A DNA stretch of 6,695 nt from contig JBNKVM010000031.1 of the NCBI GenBank assembly GCA_050299175.1, forward strand, positions 1 through 6,695, written 5' to 3'. Under the pieces are notes generated by a model that worked only from the letters and a program-made list of their open reading frames with translations, was not told where the DNA came from and did not search any database. The DNA is from JAPHTQ01 sp050299175 (GTDB lineage Bacteria > Pseudomonadota > Gammaproteobacteria > Thiohalomonadales > Thiohalomonadaceae). Positions 1 through 5,445 of the stretch are shown here, piece after piece. Position 1 is the first letter of the stretch, and the number at the start of each line of letters is the position of its first letter. Both the position numbers and the translations under genes were made by a program.

Positions 1-99
1 GTCCACGGCCAGCAGTTGCTGGAGCGCCTCAGGGATCAGGCGGAGCAGCGTCAGGAGGAGTCGGCCCTGCCGACCATCTCCAAGGGAGCCCAACAATGA
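1..99 (+). CDS. C-terminal end of an upstream gene, possibly the ABC ATPase partner of the permease
   Basis: Frame 1 is open from the window edge to a TGA at 97-99 and encodes the last 32 residues of a protein. The tail is polar and rich in Gln, Glu and Arg (LLERLRDQAEQRQEE), as in a helical soluble C-terminus. The stop overlaps the next start codon as ATGA, which implies translational coupling and one operon. In nos-type and other ABC-2 operons the gene before the permease is usually the ATP-binding subunit (NosF), so that identity is inferred from position only. No Walker or signature motif lies inside the window. Confidence 0.6.
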   Translation, partial: VHGQQLLERLRDQAEQRQEESALPTISKGAQQ

Positions 100-923
100 A
101 ACACCTCTGGCTCGCCGCCACCACCGATGTCATCGAGTCCCTGCGCGCCCGCTGGTTCATGGTCTACGCTATGGTCTTCGGCGGGCTGGTGGTGATCCTG
201 TTCGCCTTCGGCCTGGCCGAATCGCGCATCATGGGCTTCACCGGGCTCTCCCGCCTGCTGATCACCTATATCCAGCTGTCGATGGCGATGTTGCCCATCT
301 TCGTGCTCATCACCACCGTGCGCTCGGTGGCCGGCGACCGGGAGGCGGGGGTGTTCGAATACCTGCTGTCGCTGCCCATCTCGCTCAGCGCCTGGTTCTG
401 GGGACGAGTCTTCGGCCGCTTCCTGGTGGTCTTCCTGCCGGTCTTCCTGGCCATGGTCGGGGCCACGTTATGGGGCATGGCCAAGGGTGTCGAGGTGCCC
501 TGGGACCTGCTGGTCTACTATACCGGCCTGCTGATGTCGCTGGCCTGGTGCTTCCTCGGCATCGGCATGCTGATCTCCACCGTCGCCCGCAGCGCCGACG
601 TGGCCCAGGGGGCCGCCTTCGTGGTCTGGCTCACGCTGCTGCTGTTTCTCGACCTGATTCTGCTCGGCGTGCTGATTCAGGAGCATCTGCCGCCGGAGAC
701 AGCAGTCGGCATCGCCCTGGCCAACCCGATGCAGGTCTTCCGCACCGCCACCATGATGCTGTTCGACCCCCAGCTGGTGCTGCTGGGTCCCACCGCCTAT
801 GTGATCCTGGACAATTTCGGCCAGGCGGGATACATCGCCTATGCCTTGCTATATCCTATTGCGCTGGGGACCGCCTGTGCCGGTCTCGGGTTCTATCTTT
901 TCAAACGCAGTGATCTGCCGTAG
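96..923 (+). CDS. ABC-2 type transporter permease, NosY-like
   Basis: This 275-residue inner-membrane protein has about six hydrophobic segments, near residues 20-40, 53-76, 106-128, 140-162, 172-194 and 246-269. The segment VAGDREAGVFEYLLSLPIS (residues 78-96) matches the conserved cytoplasmic coupling loop of ABC-2 permeases. The later stretch around NPMQVFR (210-216) and LGPTAY (230-235) resembles NosY, and the length fits NosY. NosY works with the NosF ATPase and periplasmic NosD in maturing the copper centre of nitrous-oxide reductase. The start is well supported by AAGGGAG about 8 bases upstream and by the ATGA overlap with the preceding gene. The NosY label is moderately sure; a general ABC-2 exporter permease is the alternative. 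Confidence 0.85.
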   Translation: MKHLWLAATTDVIESLRARWFMVYAMVFGGLVVILFAFGLAESRIMGFTGLSRLLITYIQLSMAMLPIFVLITTVRSVAGDREAGVFEYLLSLPISLSAWFWGRVFGRFLVVFLPVFLAMVGATLWGMAKGVEVPWDLLVYYTGLLMSLAWCFLGIGMLISTVARSADVAQGAAFVVWLTLLLFLDLILLGVLIQEHLPPETAVGIALANPMQVFRTATMMLFDPQLVLLGPTAYVILDNFGQAGYIAYALLYPIALGTACAGLGFYLFKRSDLP

Positions 924-955
924 TCGCCGGCCATGCAGCCGGCAGGGCATCGACG

Positions 956-1450
956 ATGAAGAGCAATGCGATACTCTGGGGCGTTCTGGGACTGCTGCTG
1001 GCGGCCGTCTGCGGCGTGGCCGTCTACAAGGCCTGGCCCGTGCTCTTTCCCGAGATTGCCGTATCCGTTCCCGCCGATCCCGCCTGTGACCTGCGCGCCG
1101 GTCCCTGCCGCTCGCAGGTCGAGGGGGGGGCGGTCAGCTTCGCCATCGAGCCGCGTTCGATACCGCTGGTCAAACCGCTGCAGTTGCGGGTCGAGCTCGA
1201 GGGGGTGGCGGCGCAACAGGTGGCGATCGATTTCAGCGGCGTCGACATGAACATGGGTTTCAACCGCTTCACGCTCAAGCCCGCGGGAGAGGGCATCTTC
1301 ACCGGAGAGGGACTGCTGCCGGTCTGCGTCAGGGACGCCATGGAGTGGGAGGCCAAGGTGTTGATCTCCAGCCGCCGGGGGCTGACCGCGGTGGCCTATC
1401 GCTTCATCACGGTGCGTCCCGGAGCGGCGATACCGGGTCGCGATAACTAG
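956..1450 (+). CDS. Membrane-anchored periplasmic protein, possibly YtkA/FixH-like; unknown function
   Basis: The product has 164 residues. It begins with one hydrophobic segment (about residues 5-25), probably an uncleaved anchor, followed by a periplasmic domain predicted to be rich in beta strands. Visible signatures are CDLRAGPC (C44, C51), VDMNMGFNRF (97-105) with two closely spaced Met, and LPVCVRDAMEWEA (121-133). A DMNMG-type motif in a small Ig-like domain is reminiscent of YtkA/FixH-like and periplasmic metal-handling proteins, so a role in copper or cytochrome assembly can be inferred but not shown. It lies 32 bases after the permease stop on the same strand, so cotranscription is likely. 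It sits where NosL often sits but lacks a NosL-type signature. Its stop is only 3 bases from the convergent cytochrome stop. Confidence 0.8.
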   Translation: MKSNAILWGVLGLLLAAVCGVAVYKAWPVLFPEIAVSVPADPACDLRAGPCRSQVEGGAVSFAIEPRSIPLVKPLQLRVELEGVAAQQVAIDFSGVDMNMGFNRFTLKPAGEGIFTGEGLLPVCVRDAMEWEAKVLISSRRGLTAVAYRFITVRPGAAIPGRDN

Positions 1451-1453
1451 GCT

Positions 1454-2122
1454 TCAGTCATCGACGATGGAGAGATAGGCGAAGATATCGCGCAGTTCGT
1501 CGTCCGTGAAATCGAGCAGCAACCGCTCCTCCGGAGCATCCGGATCGTGGATGCGCACACCCCCCCGATACTTCTTCACCTGACGCCACAGATAGTCGGT
1601 GTACTGGCCCGCCAGCATGGGCACGGCCTTCTCCCGATCACCCAAGCCCTCCCGGCCGTGGCAACTGGCGCACTCTCTGCGGTACAGCTTCCGTCCCAGC
1701 TCCACATCGCCGGGTGCGCGGGGGATCTGCATCAGCCGCTTCGACTCCAGTAACCGCTCATAGGCATTGAAGCCGGGCGTGTTCTCGTCCACCGGCGGGA
1801 GCTTGGTCTTGAGTTCGATACCCTGCAGGAAATGGGCGATATCCTCGATATCCTGGTCCGGCATCTGGCGGTCGTCCACATACTCGATCATCGCCATGTT
1901 CGGTCGCTTGCGCTCGCGAAACAGATGCAACTGCCGGGCCAGGAAGGGGGCGGGCATGCCCGCGAGTCGGGGATACTCTCCCTCGTTGCCGCCCTGGCCG
2001 TATTCGCCGTGACAACCGGCGCAGACCTCATTGATGTCCCGTCCGTTCTCCAGATCGACGGCGAGCAGGGGAGGGCTGCAGAGGAGCAGCAAGGCGGCGG
2101 AGAGATGTTTCAAACGCGGCAT
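1454..2122 (-). CDS. Periplasmic two-domain c-type cytochrome (c4/c553-like)
   Basis: The chosen start gives 222 residues with a signal peptide (MPRLKHLSAALLLLCSPPLLA, cleavage near residue 21). An upstream in-frame extension to 2359 is discarded because it would bury this signal. Two heme-binding motifs are present, CAGCH at 34-38 and CASCH at 151-155, one in each half, as in cytochrome c4 and related electron carriers. Domain 1 has the usual Met-containing stretch before the C-terminal helix (M76, M78, M87, then DIEDIAHFL). In domain 2 the equivalent stretch (about 190-217) has no Met; H192 is the only non-motif His there. The protein probably carries electrons in the periplasm for a terminal reductase. 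No strong ribosome-binding site is visible. The gene is divergent from 2295-2681 across a region with an FNR-type box. Confidence 0.88.
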   Translation of the reverse strand: MPRLKHLSAALLLLCSPPLLAVDLENGRDINEVCAGCHGEYGQGGNEGEYPRLAGMPAPFLARQLHLFRERKRPNMAMIEYVDDRQMPDQDIEDIAHFLQGIELKTKLPPVDENTPGFNAYERLLESKRLMQIPRAPGDVELGRKLYRRECASCHGREGLGDREKAVPMLAGQYTDYLWRQVKKYRGGVRIHDPDAPEERLLLDFTDDELRDIFAYLSIVDD

Positions 2123-2210
2123 CGGCAGCTGGGATTCTGTTAACAGCGGTCTCTGTCGACTGATACGGCATGACGACAGTGAGATTTCACCATGTTGACG
2201 CGATATGGGT

Positions 2211-2224
2211 TTGATATGCGTCAA
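2211..2224. promoter_or_regulatory. FNR/ANR/DNR-type operator
   Basis: The sequence TTGATATGCGTCAA matches the palindromic consensus TTGAT-N4-ATCAA at nine of ten defined positions. It lies between divergent genes, 89 bases from the cytochrome start and 71 bases from the start at 2295. On the plus strand a -10-like TATAAC (2267-2272) would put the operator near -61, an accepted class I position. Such boxes bind oxygen- or nitric-oxide-responsive CRP/FNR regulators and commonly control denitrification genes. Which of the two genes it serves cannot be decided from sequence alone. Confidence 0.6.
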
Positions 2225-2243
2225 GTTCCAGATCGGGTGCAGG

Positions 2244-2257
2244 GGGTTGAATAACCC
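2244..2257 (+). promoter_or_regulatory. Short inverted repeat in the divergent promoter region
   Basis: GGGTT and AACCC flank a GAAT loop, giving a 5-bp dyad between the FNR-type box and the -10-like element. It could be a second operator or part of a leader. It has no T-run, so it is not a terminator. Confidence 0.3.
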
Positions 2258-2294
2258 TGAGAAAGCTATAACAACTAACCCGGTGACTTTGACC

Positions 2295-2681
2295 ATGAAC
2301 GATCCCGATCTCTCCAACCGGCTTTCGGACTCCGACATCCAGGCGCTGTTCAGTGCCATCGATCAGAAAGACGCCTTGACGTTTTCCGATTTTCTCTCAC
2401 CCGATGCCAGTTTCCGATTCGGCAACGCCGCGCCCATAGCAGGCAGGCAGCCGGTCACGGAAATGGTGCAGGGTTTCTTCGACTCGATCCAGGCGCTTCA
2501 ACACGAGGTGCGTGAGATCCTGCGCGACGGCAGCGCCATCATCTGCCGGGGGGAGGTGACCTACACCCGTCATGACGGCAGCCAGCTCAAGGTGCCGTTC
2601 ATGAACTACTTCGGCATCGCCAGGGGGCTGATCCGCGAATACCAGATCTACGTCGACGCCTCGACCCTTTACAACGCCTAG
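2295..2681 (+). CDS. NTF2/SnoaL-fold family protein
   Basis: The product is a 128-residue soluble protein without a signal peptide. The layout is that of the SnoaL/NTF2 cone fold. An N-terminal helix pair (DIQALFSAIDQKD) is followed by FSDFLSPDASFRFGNAAPIAGR (30-51), then EMVQGFFDSI (56-65), and then strands HEVREI, AIICRGEVTYTRHDG and VPFMNYFGI, ending in LIREYQIYVD. The family includes small isomerases, hydrolases and ligand-binding proteins, so the activity is open. The ATG at 2295 is preferred over the in-frame ATG at 2205 because the family begins close to this helix, GGTGA lies upstream, and the FNR-type box would otherwise fall inside the coding region. The next gene follows after 15 bases. 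Confidence 0.8.
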   Translation: MNDPDLSNRLSDSDIQALFSAIDQKDALTFSDFLSPDASFRFGNAAPIAGRQPVTEMVQGFFDSIQALQHEVREILRDGSAIICRGEVTYTRHDGSQLKVPFMNYFGIARGLIREYQIYVDASTLYNA

Positions 2682-2696
2682 TCGGCAGACCGGTGC

Positions 2697-3065
2697 ATGA
2701 AAAGCCTCTACCTGCTCCTGCTACTGACCCAGAACGGCGCCGGCGACATCAACGCCGCCTTCGTCAACAGCGATAGCATGGCGGCCTGCGAACGGTCGCG
2801 CCTGATGGTGGAGGCGATCTTCAAATCCCGATCGATCCCCGTGCTGTACCAACAGTGCCTGCTTTCAGACCTGCGGTTTTCACCCTTTGAACACGCAGAC
2901 ACCACGCGGGTCGAGCGGAATCACTACATGATTGTACCGCCCGCGGATGGGAACGACCTGAGGATCGAGCCAATGGGCGATCAGCAAGGCTGTCTGGCGC
3001 TGAGCCGACAGGTGAAACCTGCGACCGCATACTGTGCCAGTTCGGTTCAAAGTTTACGCGAGTAG
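2697..3065 (+). CDS. Small protein of unknown function
   Basis: The product is a 122-residue protein that I do not recognise. The first residues (MKSLYLLLLLTQNG) are hydrophobic but short, so export is uncertain; no clear signal-peptidase site is visible. It has four cysteines (C31, C54, C99, C113), which could form two disulfides if it is exported. The segment SMAACERSRLMVEAIFKS (28-45) looks like an amphipathic helix. It starts 15 bases after the stop of the NTF2-fold gene, and the codon bias is the same GC-rich kind, so the two are probably cotranscribed. No strong ribosome-binding site is seen, and translational coupling is possible. Confidence 0.65.
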   Translation: MKSLYLLLLLTQNGAGDINAAFVNSDSMAACERSRLMVEAIFKSRSIPVLYQQCLLSDLRFSPFEHADTTRVERNHYMIVPPADGNDLRIEPMGDQQGCLALSRQVKPATAYCASSVQSLRE

Positions 3066-3423
3066 GGAGCATCGCCTAGAAAGCAGTCAGCTTGCTAAAG
3101 CTCAGATGGCACAAAAAAGTGTGGGAGCCCCCGAGGTGCAACAATATTAGAAGAGCTTGCGTTTCTAACTCAAATGCACTAAAAGTAACGATAATGCGCA
3201 TAAAATCATAGGGATAGCTGCCGGAATGGAAGCATCAAATCAACCCGAGCGAATCGTAATCCCACCTGGTTCATTAGGTTCCTTCATGAATGGAAACTCT
3301 GATGGAGATATCAGTAGCACGATACGGTTATAAATGAGAACATTATTGAAACAAATAGCGGTGTATTGCAATTATATATGCCGGCGGCATATCCCGATAA
3401 ATGTGCCAGCTACATAATCACCT
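3066..3423. other. Gene-poor junction between chromosomal genes and the accessory region
   Basis: I see no convincing gene here. Base composition drops from GC-rich to AT-richer. Two tiny plus-strand frames abut as TAAATG: 3226-3333 (35 residues) and 3334-3417 (27 residues). Neither resembles a known family or has a good ribosome-binding site. Structures present are a weak 5-bp hairpin at 3089-3102, an imperfect hairpin around TTCATGAA near 3286-3293, and a strong 8-bp palindrome at 3376-3392. No integron integrase and no clear attI or attC is found. Confidence 0.6.
3376..3392. repeat. Perfect 8-bp inverted repeat
   Basis: ATATGCCG and CGGCATAT flank a single central G. Weak outer complementarity exists (GGTG at 3360-3363 with CACC at 3419-3422, ATTAT at 3371-3375 with ATAAT at 3414-3418). 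There is no T-run. It sits about 32 bases from the IS end and could be the remnant of a recombination site. Confidence 0.5.
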
Positions 3424-3426
3424 TAC

Positions 3427-3439
3427 ATGGACCCGTCCC
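3427..3439 (+). repeat. IS subterminal inverted repeat, transposase 3' side
   Basis: ATGGACCCGTCCC is the exact reverse complement of 4795-4807. Subterminal rather than terminal repeats are characteristic of the IS1111 group within IS110. Confidence 0.9.
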
Positions 3440-3706
3440 GGTTTGCTAACCAAGAACTGACATGGAACAACAGTCACAACTGCATCCTTACATTCGGCCT
3501 CTGAGTGAAGAGTCAAACTGCTCTTCGGGCCCTGATGGAAGCCGCGCTCTTGCGCCTTATCTGTTAGTTGTCGTGATAAGCGTCCGACGAGTGTATTACC
3601 AGGTTACACAAGAGCCGGTCTGACCTATGTTGCCATCATCAGAAACTGGGTTAAGCAATCGTGGATGGATAGTTACCTCCTGTGCTGCGCTGAGTGTTAG
3701 ATCAAG
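3440..3706 (-). ncRNA. Candidate bridge (seek) RNA region of the IS1111-group element
   Basis: This 267-bp stretch lies between the transposase stop and the subterminal repeat and has no credible gene. IS1111-group elements encode their target-choosing bridge RNA on this side, whereas the IS110 group uses the transposase 5' side, which here is only about 90 bp. Foldable pieces are visible: GAAGAG/CTCTTC around an 8-base loop (3507-3526) and GCGC/GCGC around TCTT (3544-3555). The word CCTTATCTGTTAG (3555-3567) repeats GTTAG from the right flank and CCTTA from the left end. ACATGGA (3460-3466) repeats the element end at 3425-3431. These are possible guide segments. The exact RNA ends and fold cannot be set by eye. 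Confidence 0.55.
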
Positions 3707-4723
3707 TCAGGCCACAGCACGATATGATTCCTCATGCGCCATCAAGGCCCAGATGATGCGTGCATTCTTATTCGCCAGAGCTACACAAGCCCGGTTGAAG
3801 CCACGCCGTTCTTTTATGCTGCGTGCCCATCGAGCCAATGCATCATCGCGAGTATCACACCGGCAAATGACCGAGCGCGCCCCATGAATCAGCAAGGTGC
3901 GCAGATAGGTATCGCCGCGTTTACTGATACCGAGCAGTCGCGAGCGATCGCCACTGGAGTGCTGCCTGGGCACCAAGCCGAGCCAAGCCGCCAGATGCCG
4001 ACCATTTTTAAAATAGCGGATATCGCCAATCGCTGCGATGAGTGCCGTAGCGACAATGGGGCCCACGCCGGCGATGGTTGCCAAACGCTGACAAACATCG
4101 CTCTGGCGAAAGCACTGGTGAATGCGGCGATCATACATGGCTATCCGCTGATCGAGTTCACGCAAACGCTGCGCCTGGTCGGCCATCATCTCGCGGGTCA
4201 GTGGCGTCAGCTCATTTTCAGCATCCTCAAGCACCTGAGGCAGTTGTTCACGAAACGTGTAGATTCCAATGGGAAGAAAGACCCCGTATTCTCGCAGAAG
4301 CCCCCGAGTCTGGTTGACCAAGGCTGTACGGTCCCGAACAAGGCGCATGCGAATGCGGTGCAGGGCCTGAAGGTCCTGCTGCTCAATCGACTTAGGCGGT
4401 ACGAAGCGCATATTGGGTCTAGTAACCGCTTCGCAGATGGCCTGAGCGTCGTTATAGTCGTTTTTGTTGGTTTGCACGTACGGTTTCACAAATTGTGGGC
4501 TGATTTGGCGTACTTCGTGACCCAACTTCTGCAGCCGGCGAGTCCAGTAGTTTGCCGTGCTACAGACTTCCATGCCGATCAGACAAGGCGGAAGGTTAGC
4601 AAAGAAGGCCATAAAGTTCTTTCGCGAAAGCCGCTTTGTAAAAACGGTCTTACCGCGAGCATCAGCGGCATGAACTTGAAAGACATTCTTTGCCAAATCG
4701 ATACCAATTGTTGTAGCGTCCAT
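3707..4723 (-). CDS. IS110-family (IS1111-group) DEDD transposase
   Basis: The product is a full-length 338-residue recombinase. The N-terminal RuvC-like DEDD domain shows GIDLAKNVFQVH (D9), GMEVC (E52) and NKNDYNDA (D89, D92), which supply the acidic residues. A helical linker spans about 110-205. The C-terminal Tnp_IS116/IS110/IS902 domain has GVGPIVATALIAAIGD (219-234), the R242-LAAWLGLVPRQ stretch, and HSSGDRSRLLGISKRGD (255-271) that includes the conserved catalytic-type Ser. Start ATG at 4723 is chosen over the in-frame ATG at 4765 because GAAGAAGAAGGG lies just upstream and family members begin at MDATTIGIDLAK. No frameshift or stop is present, so the enzyme is probably active. It acts with an element-encoded bridge RNA that pairs with donor and target DNA. 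Confidence 0.95.
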   Translation of the reverse strand: MDATTIGIDLAKNVFQVHAADARGKTVFTKRLSRKNFMAFFANLPPCLIGMEVCSTANYWTRRLQKLGHEVRQISPQFVKPYVQTNKNDYNDAQAICEAVTRPNMRFVPPKSIEQQDLQALHRIRMRLVRDRTALVNQTRGLLREYGVFLPIGIYTFREQLPQVLEDAENELTPLTREMMADQAQRLRELDQRIAMYDRRIHQCFRQSDVCQRLATIAGVGPIVATALIAAIGDIRYFKNGRHLAAWLGLVPRQHSSGDRSRLLGISKRGDTYLRTLLIHGARSVICRCDTRDDALARWARSIKERRGFNRACVALANKNARIIWALMAHEESYRAVA

Positions 4724-4794
4724 ATTGGACCCTTCTTCTTCGTTGATGGATTCCTGCATACCCATCGTGGCCCACTACGAGGCCGGTTTGAAGA

Positions 4795-4807
4795 GGGACG
4801 GGTCCAT
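4795..4807 (-). repeat. IS subterminal inverted repeat, transposase 5' side
   Basis: GGGACGGGTCCAT on the plus strand is the exact complement of 3427-3439. Seven further bases (4808-4814) separate it from the cassette R' box GTTAGGG. Confidence 0.9.
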
Positions 4808-4814
4808 TCCATTT

Positions 4815-4821
4815 GTTAGGG
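4815..4821 (+). other. R' recombination box at the 5' boundary of cassette 1
   Basis: GTTAGGG is a core site with integrase cleavage after the G. Its reverse complement CCCTAAC occurs exactly at 5371-5377, the R'' box of the attC ending this cassette, as expected if both came from one circular cassette. The rest of the site to the left has been separated by the IS. Confidence 0.8.
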
Positions 4822-5439
4822 CTATATATGAAACGGATTCTCCTCACGCTAGTACTTGCTTGTTTATCATGTAATGCATCCGCAGAGATATACAAAGTAG
4901 CTATTCCTGATGGTAAATGCGGAACAGTGTGTTTTTATTGGTGGCCTGTCCTACCCGCCATCGATGGCTGGCACCAGGATATGCCGAATAGCTATCATTA
5001 CCGCGCAAACACGCAAGCTCCTACAGGTGAGTCTTTTTCAAAAGCTGAGTCAGTTATTTATGCCAAAGCACTTTTCAAACCACGAATTCCTGAAACAAAA
5101 TCAATAAGTCAGCTCATTGAAAACGATAAAAATGATTTTAAGCAGAGTTCAAATCCTATAATGACTCAACTAGAGCCTCTAAAGGCAGGGGATGGTAAAG
5201 AATTTAAGTCTTATCAGTTTTTCCCGAGAGATAACGGAAATTACGAACGTGTTTCGTACGCTGAAGAGGGAGAATTCTTTCTGGTATTCACGCTCAGTTC
5301 TCGTAGCAAAGAAGGTTATGAGTCAACTATGCCTATTTACCTTAAGTTTGTAGAGCAATATCGTGAAAAGCCCTAACAAAAAGTTCAAAATCGCTCGTTC
5401 CTCGCTCGGACGCGCTAACGCGCGCCGTTTAACTAAGCG
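4816..5439 (+). mobile_element. Integron gene cassette 1
   Basis: This 624-bp unit runs between the cleavage points of two R' boxes and carries one gene plus its attC. The gene starts 12 bases in and its stop codon lies inside the R'' box, which is the usual compact cassette layout. It is markedly AT-richer than the chromosomal genes to the left. Confidence 0.85.
4828..5376 (+). CDS. Exported cassette protein of unknown function
   Basis: The product has 182 residues with a clear signal peptide (MKRILLTLVLACLSCNASA, cleavage before E20), so it is probably periplasmic. The mature part begins EIYKVAIPDGKCGTVCFYWWP with a Cys pair (C32, C36 region) and an aromatic FYWWPVLP motif. Then follow GWHQDMPNSYHYRANT, an FSKAESVIYAKALFKPRIPE segment, a helix with LIENDKNDF, and strands such as FKSYQFFPRDN, YERVSYAEEGEFFLVFTLSS. 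I recognise it only as the type of uncharacterised protein often seen in cassettes. ATG 4828 is preferred over an in-frame TTG at 4813 because that TTG lies across the IS junction. No ribosome-binding site is visible, which is common in cassettes. Its TAA falls within the attC R'' box. Confidence 0.85.
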   Translation: MKRILLTLVLACLSCNASAEIYKVAIPDGKCGTVCFYWWPVLPAIDGWHQDMPNSYHYRANTQAPTGESFSKAESVIYAKALFKPRIPETKSISQLIENDKNDFKQSSNPIMTQLEPLKAGDGKEFKSYQFFPRDNGNYERVSYAEEGEFFLVFTLSSRSKEGYESTMPIYLKFVEQYREKP

Positions 5440-5445
5440 TTAACC
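5371..5445 (+). other. attC: attC site of cassette 1
   Basis: This 75-bp recombination site runs from R'' CCCTAAC (5371-5377) to R' GTTAACC (5439-5445). Inner arms AGTTCAAA (5382-5389) and TTTAACT (5428-5434) pair with one bulged C, the extrahelical base typical of attC bottom-strand folding. The centre has CGCGC/GCGCG around a TAAC loop (5411-5424). CGCTCG occurs twice in the left arm. Confidence 0.92.

Larger units (their letters stand above)
3424..4814 (-). mobile_element. IS110-family insertion sequence, IS1111 group, likely attC-targeting
   Basis: The element contains one DEDD transposase gene on the minus strand. Near its ends are 13-bp inverted repeats, ATGGACCCGTCCC at 3427-3439 and its complement at 4795-4807. 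IS1111-group elements have subterminal repeats with a few extra bases outside, about 7 at the transposase-start side and 3 at the other. Applying that rule gives 3424-4814, about 1.39 kb, a normal size. The end at 4814 then abuts GTTAGGG (4815-4821), the R' box of an integron cassette, as in the known IS1111-attC elements. The transposase runs opposite to the cassette genes. No target duplication is expected for this family. Exact ends are inferred and may be off by a few bases. Confidence 0.85.

Noticed and set aside
956..1450. Calling this gene nosL
   Set aside because: No NosL-type copper-binding lipoprotein signature or lipobox is present; the Cys and Met arrangement differs.
2205..2294. 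30-residue extension of the NTF2-fold protein
   Set aside because: It would overlap the operator and the -10-like element, and the family begins at about the ATG at 2295.
2123..2359. N-terminal extension of the cytochrome to 301 residues
   Set aside because: It would precede a proper signal peptide and run through the FNR-type box and into the divergent gene.
3327..3333. GTTATAA as an attI or attC core box
   Set aside because: No paired R'' box or long imperfect palindrome accompanies it, and the last base does not fit GTTRRRY.
3226..3417. Two abutting small frames (TAAATG) as a coupled micro-operon
   Set aside because: There is no ribosome-binding site, no recognisable family and the lengths are within chance expectation.
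3734..4819. Long plus-strand open frame of 361 codons opposite the transposase
   Set aside because: It is antisense to a clear IS110 transposase with intact motifs, and its translation has no family-like features.
5411..5424. CGCGC/GCGCG hairpin as a transcription terminator
   Set aside because: It has no T-run and is the central stem of the attC site.
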